Of a DNA stretch of 64,000 bases, positions 32,826 to 45,239 are shown one piece after another. The position numbers and the translations under genes are program-made. Below the pieces are notes generated by a model. The model did no database searches. It worked only from the letters and a program-made list of their open reading frames with translations, and was not told the DNA's origin. Position 1 is the stretch's first letter; every line of letters starts with the position of its first letter. The stretch is from positions 185,597-249,596 of the forward strand of contig NZ_BOQP01000021.1 in the NCBI RefSeq assembly GCF_018332715.1. The letters are read 5' to 3'. The stretch comes from Winogradskya consettensis. Lineage in GTDB: Bacteria; Actinomycetota; Actinomycetes; Mycobacteriales; Micromonosporaceae.

Positions 32826-33815
32826 TCAGGCAGGCCTGCGGTAGGCCGATGGTGTGCCCGGATAATCGATGCCCGCCATGCGGACATGATCACCGGTGTG
32901 CGGGGCATGGACGATCTTGCCCCCACCGATGTAGATCGCCACGTGGTGCACCGGGCTGCCGTAGAAGACCAGGTCTCCTACCTGCAGGTTGGCCCGGCTG
33001 ACGGCTCTGCCGGACTGGACCTGGTCACCCGTGTAGTGGTCGAGGTGAACCCCGACCGCTGCCCAGGCAACCTTGGTCAGGCCCGAGCAGTCATAGCCCG
33101 CGCTACCCTCAGCACCGAAGATGTAAGGCTTGCCGATCAGGTCGCAGGCCTTCTGGGCCGCGATGTTGCCCTTCTCCTGCGTGTAGGTCACAGGACAGGG
33201 GCCCGTCTTCAGCGGCCCGTCGTCGGCGCCGGTGGCACCGTAGGCCTCGACCCGCAACTTCTGCAGGTCGTCGACCTTTTTCTGGATCTGGTTCTTACGG
33301 GTGCCGAGGTCCTTGTCGCGGGCCGCGACGTCATCCGTGAGAGTTTGCAGATCCTGCTGGTCCTTCGCGTACTTGTCGCGCAGCTCGCGCACGCCCGCCA
33401 CCTGCTCGTCCTGGTGCCGTGCGATCTGGTCGAGATAGAGCAGCTTCTCGGTCAGACCGGTCGGCGATCCCGTGACGACCATCGACTGCAGCGCGCCCGG
33501 TGAGCCCCGCATGTACGCGTCGGAAGCCATGCCACCGACCTGTGACATGGCCAGGTCAACTTCGAGCTGGAGGGGCTCCAGCTTGGCGTTGATCTTCTTG
33601 AGCTGTGCACGGTTCTTGATGAGCTCGTTGTGCACCTTGTTGTACTGCTCGATGAGCGGCTCGAGCTTGTTCCACTGCTCGTCGATCTGCTTCTCGATGC
33701 TCGAGGGCGTCGGCGTCGCGTTTGCCACCCCGGGAACGAGCACGACCCCGATGGCGGCGACGACACAGAGCAGACTGCGCAGAACTGCGGCGCGGGGCGC
33801 CCCAATCCGTTTCAC
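32826..33815 (-). CDS. NlpC/P60 peptidoglycan endopeptidase (RipA-like)
   Basis: 329 residues. Signal peptide 1-33 (LLCVVAAIGVVLVPGVANA), a long coiled coil (about 38-190, EKQIDEQWNKLEPLIEQYNK onward), and a C-terminal NlpC/P60 domain with Cys243 (YDCSGLTKVAW), His291 (HHVAIYIGGG) and a third polar residue in HAPH near 303-306. It cleaves cross-bridged stem peptides in the wall, as in cell separation or spore germination; the coiled coil may keep it inactive or position it. Controlled by a c-di-AMP riboswitch-like leader upstream; terminated by a clear hairpin. Confidence 0.93.
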   Translation of the reverse strand: MKRIGAPRAAVLRSLLCVVAAIGVVLVPGVANATPTPSSIEKQIDEQWNKLEPLIEQYNKVHNELIKNRAQLKKINAKLEPLQLEVDLAMSQVGGMASDAYMRGSPGALQSMVVTGSPTGLTEKLLYLDQIARHQDEQVAGVRELRDKYAKDQQDLQTLTDDVAARDKDLGTRKNQIQKKVDDLQKLRVEAYGATGADDGPLKTGPCPVTYTQEKGNIAAQKACDLIGKPYIFGAEGSAGYDCSGLTKVAWAAVGVHLDHYTGDQVQSGRAVSRANLQVGDLVFYGSPVHHVAIYIGGGKIVHAPHTGDHVRMAGIDYPGTPSAYRRPA

Positions 33816-33839
33816 GTAGGTGCTGTGTCCTTTCTTCCC

Positions 33840-33960
33840 TCAGCCGCCGACCGGGTTAGCTGTCGGGTTCGGACGGGAAGCGCGCCCGGCCGCGATGGTG
33901 CTGCGGCTTAACCCCGTGAATCATGGGTCCCCGGCTCGTGGTGCACGATTAGGCGGTGAC
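33840..33960 (-). ncRNA. ydaO/yuaA-type c-di-AMP riboswitch
   Basis: On the minus strand the leader carries the family core: GAGCCGGGGACCCATGA, then CACGGGGTTAAGCCGC, and near the 3' end CGTCCGAACCCGACAGCTAA followed by CCCGGTCGGCGG, which closes with ACCGCCT at the 5' end. These are the conserved boxes of the c-di-AMP riboswitch. Its position ahead of an NlpC/P60 hydrolase is a known actinobacterial arrangement. Binding of c-di-AMP normally switches expression off. The edges given are approximate. Confidence 0.85.
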
Positions 33961-34100
33961 CCGTCAGTTCGCCCGGGTTCGGACGAGGGGGGACCGACGG
34001 ATCGCGCACCACCGTACTCCCGATCTTCGACAAACAGAACCCGTCGTTAGCATCACTAACTACACGTAACGCCCAGTGACGGACAGTAATTAATGAAGGT

Positions 34101-35021
34101 TTAAAGGGGCCACGCTGTGAGGGCCCTGTCAAGCCAGGGCACCACGAGGATCACTGTGGGTAGTACCAGCAGCCCGGCGGCCATGGCCGAGGCGAGCACC
34201 GTCAGCGCAACGGACCGGGTGTCCGCGCCGGCCAGCCGATCGAGCCGGCGATGACGCTCCACAGTGGCTCCCGACGCGATCTCGTCCGGCACCTCGGGAC
34301 TGACGGCGTCACTCAGCACCGACAATGCGCTTCGTAGTGGTTCCGCTCCGTTTCGCTGCCTGGCGGCATCGTCAGCGGCCATTTCGAGCAGCAGATGTAC
34401 GGCGTCGAGCGGCGCACGACTACGCAAAGGCCGCGGCACGGCACGATAGAACGCCGTGAACGATTCCATGACGAGGTCGTGGCGATACCGCAGGTGCGCC
34501 TGCTCGTGGGCGATCACGGCGCCGACCTGCGAGCTGTCGAGCACCTGCAGCGCTCCCCCGCTGAGCACCACGCGCGGGCGCCGCCCCGGCAGGCAGTAGG
34601 CGAACGGTAGCGGCCCGTCGAGCACACGCAGCCCGTCGGGGACCTCGGCCGGCAACGCTCCGTGGCGCTCGGCGCTGTCGAGCAGGTCGACGAGCATCCG
34701 GTGGCGGGCCCGGCGCGTGCGTGAGCGATAGCTCACACCGGCCAGCGAGACGAGCAGCCGAATGATGATCAAGGTGGCGACCGCGAGCGCGGCGATCAGT
34801 GCCGCAACGCCGACCGGCTTGCCCGAGCCGAATTCGTCGATGAGCTCCTGCGGGCCGGCCAGCACCACGCCCAGCGCGCAGAGGATGCCGGCGAGGGTGA
34901 TGCTCTGCCACAACACGATCGCGGCGACCGGCGCACGTCCGGGCCACCGCGCGTGCGCGAGGATCCCGGGCACGGCGAGCGACAGGGTCAGCCCCAGCGC
35001 GCCGAGCAGCAGTGCGGTCAC
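34101..35021 (-). CDS. M56-family (BlaR1-like) membrane metallopeptidase
   Basis: 306 residues from GTG 35021, overlapping the blaI stop by four bases. Membrane segments lie near 5-22, 35-56, 70-95 and 275-300; the zinc site is H172-E173-Q-A-H176 (VIAHEQAHLRYRHD). There is no C-terminal penicillin-binding sensor domain, so the signal is not simply a beta-lactam. It probably cleaves BlaI or a partner to relieve repression. Co-transcribed after blaI. Confidence 0.9.
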   Translation of the reverse strand: MTALLLGALGLTLSLAVPGILAHARWPGRAPVAAIVLWQSITLAGILCALGVVLAGPQELIDEFGSGKPVGVAALIAALAVATLIIIRLLVSLAGVSYRSRTRRARHRMLVDLLDSAERHGALPAEVPDGLRVLDGPLPFAYCLPGRRPRVVLSGGALQVLDSSQVGAVIAHEQAHLRYRHDLVMESFTAFYRAVPRPLRSRAPLDAVHLLLEMAADDAARQRNGAEPLRSALSVLSDAVSPEVPDEIASGATVERHRRLDRLAGADTRSVALTVLASAMAAGLLVLPTVILVVPWLDRALTAWPL

Positions 35022-35377
35022 GGTCTCCTTTTCGCAGCCTCGATCGCGGCCTCGAGCGCGGACGGGTCGATCCGCCCGACAAAGTGTGCCAGAGCCGCGT
35101 CGCGGGCGGCGGCGTCCGGGGCCGTGCCGAGCGCGTCGAGCATGAGCGCCGCGGTCATCTCCTCGCGCGACTGCGCGGGTGCGTAGCGGTAGGCGCGGTC
35201 GGCCTTCTGCTGCGTGACCACACCCTTCTTGGCGAGCCGATCAAGAACGGTCATGACCGTGGTGTACGCGAGCCCGCGCTCCCCGCTGAGCCGTTCGTGG
35301 ACCTGCCGGACGGTCAGCGGCTCCCCCGCGTCCCACAACTGCCGCATGACGTCGCGTTCGAGGTCCCCCAGTGCCAT
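35018..35377 (-). CDS. blaI: BlaI/MecI-family repressor
   Basis: 119 residues from ATG 35377. Winged helix: LGDLERDVMRQLWDAGEPLT, VRQVHERL, LAYTTVMTVLDRLAKKG, then the wing (ADRAYRYAPAQSREEM) and a C-terminal dimerisation helix bundle with FVGRIDPSALEAAIE. Two palindromes between it and cydA fit the BlaI half-site pattern (TACTAC/GTAGTA), so it should repress itself, the M56 gene and cytochrome bd. Confidence 0.92.
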   Translation of the reverse strand: MALGDLERDVMRQLWDAGEPLTVRQVHERLSGERGLAYTTVMTVLDRLAKKGVVTQQKADRAYRYAPAQSREEMTAALMLDALGTAPDAAARDAALAHFVGRIDPSALEAAIEAAKRRP

Positions 35378-35403
35378 GTGAGCCAGTCTACTGCACAGCG
35401 TCG

Positions 35404-35440
35404 TACTACAAGACGTAGTATCTACTACGAGACGTCGTAG
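35404..35440. promoter_or_regulatory. Two BlaI-type operators between blaI and cydA
   Basis: TACTAC-AAGAC-GTAGTA (35404-35420) is a perfect dyad; CTACTAC-GAGAC-GTCGTAG (35422-35440) has one mismatch. They sit side by side in the 75-base gap between the divergent starts, overlapping any promoter there. TAGTAT at 35416-35421 could be the -10 for cydA. Confidence 0.8.
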
Positions 35441-35452
35441 AGGGGGCAACAC

Positions 35453-36844
35453 GTGGACGTGCTCGACCTGACCCGGCTCCAGTTCGCGGTCGTGACGATC
35501 TACCACTACTTCTTCGTGCCGCTGTCGATCAGCCTCGCCGCCACCGCGGCCGGGCTGCAACTGACCTGGCTGCGCACGAGGAACGACAAGTACCGCGACC
35601 TGACCAAGTTCGTCGGCAAGCTGCTCATCGTCACGTTCGCCGTCGGCGTGGTGACCGGGCTCGTGCAGGAATTCCAGTTCGGCATGGGGTGGAGCAACTT
35701 CGCCAAGTTCTACGGCGACGTCTTCGGCCCCACGCTGGCGATCGAGGGGATGCTCGCGTTCTTCCTCGAGGCCACGTTCCTCGCGCTGTGGTACTTCGGC
35801 TGGGACCGGCTGCCCCGCAAGGTGCACGCCGCGACCATCGTGATCGTCGCCGTGGGCACCGTACTGTCCGCCTTCATCATCCTTGCCGCCAACTCGTTCA
35901 TGCAGCACCCGGTGGCGTACTCGATCGACCCGGTCACCGGGCGCGCCCACCTGGACGACTTCGGCGAGCTGCTGCTCAACAAGGTGAACCTGGCGGCGTT
36001 CCCGCACACCCTGGCCGGCGCGATCATGGTCGGCGGCTCACTGCTGCTGTCCATCGGCGTGTGGCGCTTCAAGGCCACGGCAGAGGCCGGATTCCGTACG
36101 CTCGCCCGGCTCGGTGCCTGGCTGACCGTGCTCGGCGGGGCGTTCACCGCGATCACCGGCGACCACCTCGGCAAGGTCATGACCGAGGTCCAGCCGATGA
36201 AGATGGCCGCCGCCGAGGCACTCTACGAGACGACGACCGGCGCGCCGTTCTCCGCGTTCGCGCTGGGCAAACTCGACGGCAGCGAGCCGTACTTCACCGT
36301 CGACATCCCTTACCTGCTGTCGATCCTCGCCACCGGCGACCCGCACTCCACCGTGCAGGGCATCAACAACCTGCAGGAGCAGTACACCGCGCAGTACGGC
36401 CCGGGCAGCTACATCCCGATGATCCCGGTCGCGTTCTGGGCGTTCCGCCTGATGATCGGCATCGGCATGGCGGCCATGGTGATCGCCGCGTACTACCTCT
36501 GGTCGACACGCAGGGGCCGCGAGCCGAAACGCTGGCACGACCGGCAGCTGATCCGGTTCCTGCCGCTGATCCCGCTGCTGCCCGCCGCGGCCAACACGGT
36601 CGGCTGGATCTTCACCGAGACCGCCCGCCAGCCCTGGATCGCGTTCGGCATCTCCAAGGTCGCCGACGGCATCTCCCCCGGCCTGACCCGCGCGGAGGTG
36701 ATCGCGTCGCTGATCGGGTTCGCGCTCATCTACGGCATCGTCGCCGTCGTCTGGTACCGCCTCGTCCGCCACCTCTCCCGGCAGCCCCTCGCCCCATCGA
36801 AAGATGAACCCGCGCCGGTTGCCGACGAAGCTCCCGTCTACTAA
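35453..36844 (+). CDS. cydA: Cytochrome bd ubiquinol oxidase subunit I
   Basis: 463 residues from GTG 35453 (MDVLDLTRLQFAVVTIYHYFF, His18 being the early haem ligand). GMGWSNFAKFYGDVFG, AFFLEATFLALWYFGW and FPHTLAGAIMVGG are core segments; MTEVQPMKMAAAEALYE precedes the quinol loop, which is of the short type; TARQPW replaces the usual GRQPW motif. High-affinity terminal oxidase acting in the membrane at low oxygen. First gene of cydA-cydB-cydDC. Confidence 0.96.
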   Translation: MDVLDLTRLQFAVVTIYHYFFVPLSISLAATAAGLQLTWLRTRNDKYRDLTKFVGKLLIVTFAVGVVTGLVQEFQFGMGWSNFAKFYGDVFGPTLAIEGMLAFFLEATFLALWYFGWDRLPRKVHAATIVIVAVGTVLSAFIILAANSFMQHPVAYSIDPVTGRAHLDDFGELLLNKVNLAAFPHTLAGAIMVGGSLLLSIGVWRFKATAEAGFRTLARLGAWLTVLGGAFTAITGDHLGKVMTEVQPMKMAAAEALYETTTGAPFSAFALGKLDGSEPYFTVDIPYLLSILATGDPHSTVQGINNLQEQYTAQYGPGSYIPMIPVAFWAFRLMIGIGMAAMVIAAYYLWSTRRGREPKRWHDRQLIRFLPLIPLLPAAANTVGWIFTETARQPWIAFGISKVADGISPGLTRAEVIASLIGFALIYGIVAVVWYRLVRHLSRQPLAPSKDEPAPVADEAPVY

Positions 36845-36855
36845 GGACACCCACG

Positions 36856-37832
36856 ATGATCACACTCTGGTTCTCGCTGCTCGTCCTCTGCTGGGTGCTG
36901 TTCTTCGTCCTCGAGGGCTTCGACTTCGGCGTCGGCATCCTGGGCCCCGCCCTCGGCCGTAACGACCACGAACGCGGCGCCGTCGTGCGGACGGTCGGCC
37001 CGTTCTGGGACGGCAACGAGGTCTGGCTGGTCGCCGCGATCGGCGTCACCTTCGCCGCGTTCCCCGACTGGTACGCCGCCCTGCTCTCGGCCCTCTACCT
37101 GCCCATGGTCGCCATCCTGCTGCTGCTCGCGATCCGCGGCGTCGCCCTGGAGTTCCGCGGCAAGGGCGACGGCACCCGCTGGCGGCAGCTCTGCGACGCG
37201 GCCCTGACCGCGAGCTCGGCCGGCATCGTGCTGCTCTGGGGCGCGATCCTCGGCGTCCTCACCCACGGCCTCGCGGTCGGCGCCGACGGCCAGGTCACCG
37301 GCACCGGCCTGAGCCGCAGCCTCGGCCCGCTCGCCTCCTGGCCCGCCCTGGCAGGTGCGATCCTCGCGCTGTTCGCGGCCCTCCTGCTCGGTGCGGCGTT
37401 CCTCTCACTGCGCACCACCGGACCCGTCCATGTACGCGCACAGCGCGCCACCTTCGCGATAGCGTCCACCGGCACGGCGGTGCTGGCCGTGCTCGGCATC
37501 GTCACCGGCTCCTGGCTCATGCTGGCCGCCGCGGCCCTGTCGCTGATCATCACGCTGATCGCCCGCACGGGTCGCGAGATGCTCGCCTTCGCCGGCACAG
37601 CAGCCGGGGTGGCCGGCGCGGTGGTCGCGGTGTTCACCCATCACGGCGAGGTGGTCCTGCGCAGCACGCTGAACCCGGCGTGGTCCCTGACGATGACCGG
37701 AGCGGCGGCCACCGGCTCGGCCCTGAAACTGATCACCGTCGTGGGCGTCGTCGTGCTCCCCGGCGTACTCGTGTATCAGGCGTTCTCCTACTGGGTGTTC
37801 CGCAAGCGGGTGTCGAGCGAACGGGTGCCCTC

Positions 37833-37836
<4 letters not shown>
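36856..37836 (+). CDS. cydB: Cytochrome bd ubiquinol oxidase subunit II
   Basis: 326 residues with about eight membrane segments. LVLCWVLFFVLEGFDFGVG, GPFWDGNEVWLVAAIG and ALYLPMVAILLLLAIRGVALE (segment near 75-95) are typical of CydB. It starts 11 bases after cydA and overlaps cydDC by four (ATGA), so the three are one translational unit. It pairs with CydA to form the oxidase. Confidence 0.95.
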
Positions 37837-41334
<3,498 letters not shown>

Positions 41335-41345
<11 letters not shown>

Positions 41346-41943
41346 CCGTCCTGAGGCCGAGTGCCGCCTCGCGGATGGCGGTGTGGCACTCGGGCATGCC
41401 GGTGAAGTGGATCGTGCGCAGACCGACGGCCTTCGCCGCCTCGATGTTGTCCAGGCGGTCGTCGACGAAGATGACGTCGGCCGGGTCCTCGCCGAGGACG
41501 GCGACCGCGCGGGTGTAGATGGCCGGGTCGGGTTTGATCATTTCCAGGTCCGCGCTGTAGAGGCGGTGGGCGAAGGGCTTCAGGGAGGCGTGCCGGTCCA
41601 GCTCCCTGGCCAGCTCACGCGGTGCGTTCGACAACAACGAGACGGGTACGCCCGCCGCGTGCACGTCGTCGAGCATGCTCATCGTGTCCTGGTTCAGGTC
41701 CAGCCAGCTGGAGACGTCGCGCTCCACGAGGTGGCAGAGGCGCTGGCCGCCCGGCGGGGCGCCGAGCACGTCCGTCCAGTAGGCGAGGGCGCTCAGGCCG
41801 CGGTCGTACTCCGGGCGGCATTCCCAGTAACGCTCGGTGAACTCGGCCATCGGGATGCCCGCGGCCAGGGCCATCGACATCAGGTCGGTACGGGACTGGT
41901 CGGCGCTGATCACGTTGCCGAAGTCCATCAGGAGATGCGTCAT
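41335..41943 (-). CDS. HAD-family hydrolase (YihX-like)
   Basis: 202 residues. Motif I LLMDFGNVIS (nucleophile Asp7; Gly in place of the second Asp, as in the YihX group), motif II VSLLSNAPREL, motif III Lys in MIKPDPAIYTRAV, motif IV IFVDDRLDNIEAAKAVG. It probably dephosphorylates a sugar phosphate or nucleotide. The start overlaps the GGDEF-EAL stop (ATGA) and the end overlaps the convergent cydDC end by 11 bases. Confidence 0.88.
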
Positions 41944-44198
41944 GCGCCCTGCCTCGCGATCGTGGTCGTGGTGGGGGTGGCGGTCATGGCGGTGAGCAGA
42001 TCCGCTGCGGGCAGTGGCTTGGCGTACAGGTAGCCCTGCCCGCGGGTGCAGCCGAGGGTCTGCAGTTCGAGGGCCTGGTCGGTGGTTTCGATGCCCTCGG
42101 CGATGGTGGTCAGGTGCAGGACCTGGGCGAGGCGGATGACGGCTTCGGCGATGGCGCGGCCCTCGGGTGTGCCGTTCAGTTCCGCCACGAACGCGCGGTC
42201 GATCTTGAGGATGTCGACGGGCAGGCGGGTGAGGTATTGCAGGGAGGAGTAGCCCGTACCGAAATCGTCGATCGCGACCCGGATGCCGTGCTCCCGCAGC
42301 GCCTGCAACGTCGGGGCGTGCGTGTCGTCGACCAGCGCGGACTCGGTGATCTCCAGGACCAGTCGCGAGGGCGCGGTCGCGGTGCGGTGCAGGATCGACA
42401 GGACGTCATGGACCAGGGTGGGGTCCTGCAACTGCCGCGGCGACAGGTTCACGGACATATAACTGCCGGCGGGCCGTACGGTTAGGGCCTGCTCCAGAAC
42501 CCACAACCCCATCCGGGTGATCATTGCCGTGCGTTCAGCCAGCGGGATGAACCGCACCGGGCTGATCGGGCCGCGGGTGGGGTGTTCCCAGCGCAGCAAC
42601 GCCTCCGCCCCGACGGCCCCGCCGGTGGTCATGTCGACGATCGGCTGATAGACGACGTGGAGCTCGCCGCGGTCGAGGGCGTGCTGGAGGTCCTCGGCGA
42701 GGGCGGCGTCCTCGGCGCGGCGGTCCGTCATCGCGGGGTCGTAGGTCGTCCAGCCGTGGGTTCCCGCGCGCTTGGCGTGATACATGGCCAGGTCCGCGCG
42801 GCGCATCAGATCCTTGACCGTGTCCTGCCCGGCGGCCGCGCAGGTCAGGCCGATCGACGCACGGATCGGCACGACGTCGTCGTCGAGCGGCACCGACGGG
42901 GTGAGCAGCAGGCGCCCGGCGATCGACCGGGCGTCGTCGGTGGCGCCGGGGAGCCAGATGGCGAATTCGTCGCCGCCGATGCGGGCGCAGGTGTCGGTGT
43001 GGCGTACGGATGCGCGCAGGTGGTGGGCGAAGGTGGTGAGCATGTGGTCGCCGGCGGGGTGGCCGTAGGCGTCGTTGACGAGTTTGAAGCCGTCGAGGTC
43101 GATGAGCATGAGGGTGCCGTGTTCGTGGCGGCGCAGGCTGCGGGTGATGGCGTTGTCGAGGCCGGTGCGGTTGGCGAGGCCGGTGAGGACGTCGGAGACG
43201 ATCAGGTCGCGGCTGTCGCGCAGCGAGATCACCTGGCGGAACAGCACAGCCGCGGTCATCACGATCAGCCCGAGCACCAGTCCGCCCCAGGGCAGCAGGT
43301 CGTTCTCGCGTACGGTCACGGCCAGCAGCAACGTGCCGCCCACCGCGACCGCCGCGATCGGCAGGTGCAGCGACCACGCCGGGATCCGGGCCGACGCGGC
43401 GACCGGCTTGGGCGGCACGGCGTCGAACCGCAGCGCCGACACCGTCATCAGCAGCGAGCCCATGACGAGGAAAGCGGTCGCGACCGACGAGTTGGTGTCA
43501 CCGCCGTGCGCGTAGAGACCCCACCAGAGCGCGTCGCCGCCGAGGTAGCAGGTGATACCGGTGACGAAGAACGTGAGCGGGCTCGACACGCTCGAGATCG
43601 TCCCGCGCAGCAGCACGACGCTCACCGCCACCATGAGCAGCAGGTCACCGATCGGATAGCCGATCAGGGCGATCCACTCCGTGGAGGGTGTCCTGGCGCT
43701 GACCGTCGGAACGACCACGAAATACCAGACGACCATGAATCCGGCGCCCAGCACGGTGACGGCCTCCGCCGCGAACGCCAGCCGCTGGCGCCCGGCCATC
43801 CGCCGGGCCGGTGCGAACACCAGACCCGCCGCGAGCAGGACGAACATCGCGAGCCGCCCGAGCGTGGAAGCCCACCAGAACCCCTGGCCACCGCTGACCG
43901 ACCAGCACGTCATCATCAGCCCGACCACCAGCGAGCACAGCCGCCCACCCGCCACGATCTGCCACGCCGACACCTCGCCGCGGCGGCCCGCACGAACACT
44001 CGCCACAACCCCGAGAGCGTCAAGAACCAGGACCGACACCCCCAGCACGTACGGCCGGAGCCCCGCGTTCGCCATGGACAGGACCACGCCGGCGGCGACA
44101 ACCACGATCAACACCCAGGACGCGCGTGTACGCCACTCTCGTCCACCCATGCCCATGCACCTTGTGATCGGCCGGGAGCACGGGAAACTGAACATCAC
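41940..44198 (-). CDS. Membrane GGDEF-EAL protein
   Basis: 752 residues from GTG 44198, which overlaps the topoisomerase stop; internal ATGs at 44156 and 44150 are possible starts, since the first membrane helix begins near residue 26. About nine membrane segments to residue 320 form a MASE-like sensor. GGDEF: RIGGDEFAIWL intact, with DLDGFKLVNDAYGHPAGD. EAL: GAEALLRWEHP, then EITESALVDD, AIDDFGTGYSSLQYL and IAEGIE, with the catalytic acids kept. It could make or break c-di-GMP. Confidence 0.92.
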   Translation of the reverse strand: MMFSFPCSRPITRCMGMGGREWRTRASWVLIVVVAAGVVLSMANAGLRPYVLGVSVLVLDALGVVASVRAGRRGEVSAWQIVAGGRLCSLVVGLMMTCWSVSGGQGFWWASTLGRLAMFVLLAAGLVFAPARRMAGRQRLAFAAEAVTVLGAGFMVVWYFVVVPTVSARTPSTEWIALIGYPIGDLLLMVAVSVVLLRGTISSVSSPLTFFVTGITCYLGGDALWWGLYAHGGDTNSSVATAFLVMGSLLMTVSALRFDAVPPKPVAASARIPAWSLHLPIAAVAVGGTLLLAVTVRENDLLPWGGLVLGLIVMTAAVLFRQVISLRDSRDLIVSDVLTGLANRTGLDNAITRSLRRHEHGTLMLIDLDGFKLVNDAYGHPAGDHMLTTFAHHLRASVRHTDTCARIGGDEFAIWLPGATDDARSIAGRLLLTPSVPLDDDVVPIRASIGLTCAAAGQDTVKDLMRRADLAMYHAKRAGTHGWTTYDPAMTDRRAEDAALAEDLQHALDRGELHVVYQPIVDMTTGGAVGAEALLRWEHPTRGPISPVRFIPLAERTAMITRMGLWVLEQALTVRPAGSYMSVNLSPRQLQDPTLVHDVLSILHRTATAPSRLVLEITESALVDDTHAPTLQALREHGIRVAIDDFGTGYSSLQYLTRLPVDILKIDRAFVAELNGTPEGRAIAEAVIRLAQVLHLTTIAEGIETTDQALELQTLGCTRGQGYLYAKPLPAADLLTAMTATPTTTTIARQGA

Positions 44199-45163
44199 CC
44201 GGTGAGCAGGTTCAGAACCGCCTTCTCCGTAGGCGGGTCGGCGGTCTCGCCACGCTCGTAGGCGTCCAGCACGCGCGGATCGACGTAGGCGCCGCGCGCC
44301 ACCGCCGGGGTGTTGCCCAGCAGCTCCGCGACCTCCTTCATCGCGTGCGAGACGGCGCGTTTCCGGCCGGTCGGGGTCTCCTGGGCGCCTGCCTCGGCGA
44401 GTTCCGCCGCGGCCTTGACCGTCCCGTGCCAGGTTCGGAAGTCCTTGGCGCTCATCTGCTCACCGCTGATCTCGCGCAGGTAAGCGTTGATCTCGTCGGC
44501 GTGCACCTCGTGCCAGCGGCGCGCGGACGGTTCCCAGTAGGCGAACAGGCGGTCCGATTCCCGGCGCCGGCGGCGAAGGGCGCGCAGGACCCGGCAGACG
44601 TCCTCGTCCTCGACCGGGAGCGCGTGCGACTTGCCGGACTTACCGACGAAGTCGAGCGTCACCGCGCCGGACCGGGTGTGAACGTGGTCGGGGCGCAGGG
44701 TGGACAGGCCGTAGGTGGGGTCTTCCTCGCGCTGGGCGTACTGGTCGCTGCCGACGCGGAACATGCCCATGTCGAGCAGCCGGACCACCGCGGCGAGCAC
44801 GCGTGCGCGGGACAGACCGCGGCCGGTCAGATCCGCGCACAACCGCTTGCGCAGGTCGGGCAGCCGGGCGGCGACGGCAACGGCGTGGTCGAACTTCTTG
44901 CCGTCGCGGTCCGAGCGCCATTGCGGGTGGTAGATGTACTGCTTACGCCCCGCGGCGTCCTGACCGGTGGCCTGGATGTGGCCGCGGTCGTCGGTGCTGA
45001 TCCAGACGCCGGTCCAGGCCGGTGGGATGACGAGCGCCTTGATGCGGGCGATCGTGGCGGCGTCCCTGAGCGCGGTTCCGTCGGTGCCGAGGTAGCTGAA
45101 GCCGGTGCCGCGCCGCTTCCGGGCGTACCCGGCCTTGGTGAGATCGCTACGCCGAAGCCGCAT
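44195..45163 (-). CDS. DNA topoisomerase IB (poxvirus type)
   Basis: 322 residues. An N-terminal topo-IB segment (GTGFSYLGTDGTALRD, IKALVIPPAWTGVWIS) precedes the catalytic domain: VRLLDMGMFRVGSDQYAQRE, YGLSTLRPDHV, VGKSGKSHAL, KDFRTWHGTV and, near the end, the Tyr in ARGAYVDPRVLDAY. It nicks and reseals DNA to relax supercoils. Bacterial members are sporadic. It heads a set of overlapping genes with GGDEF-EAL and HAD genes. Confidence 0.93.
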   Translation of the reverse strand: MRLRRSDLTKAGYARKRRGTGFSYLGTDGTALRDAATIARIKALVIPPAWTGVWISTDDRGHIQATGQDAAGRKQYIYHPQWRSDRDGKKFDHAVAVAARLPDLRKRLCADLTGRGLSRARVLAAVVRLLDMGMFRVGSDQYAQREEDPTYGLSTLRPDHVHTRSGAVTLDFVGKSGKSHALPVEDEDVCRVLRALRRRRRESDRLFAYWEPSARRWHEVHADEINAYLREISGEQMSAKDFRTWHGTVKAAAELAEAGAQETPTGRKRAVSHAMKEVAELLGNTPAVARGAYVDPRVLDAYERGETADPPTEKAVLNLLTG

Positions 45164-45239
45164 GGTGCCGCACTCCTCTTTTCCGGGGCTCGGGGGATGC
45201 CCCGCCGCGACCCGGGCAAACGCGCAATATCCTTCGTCG

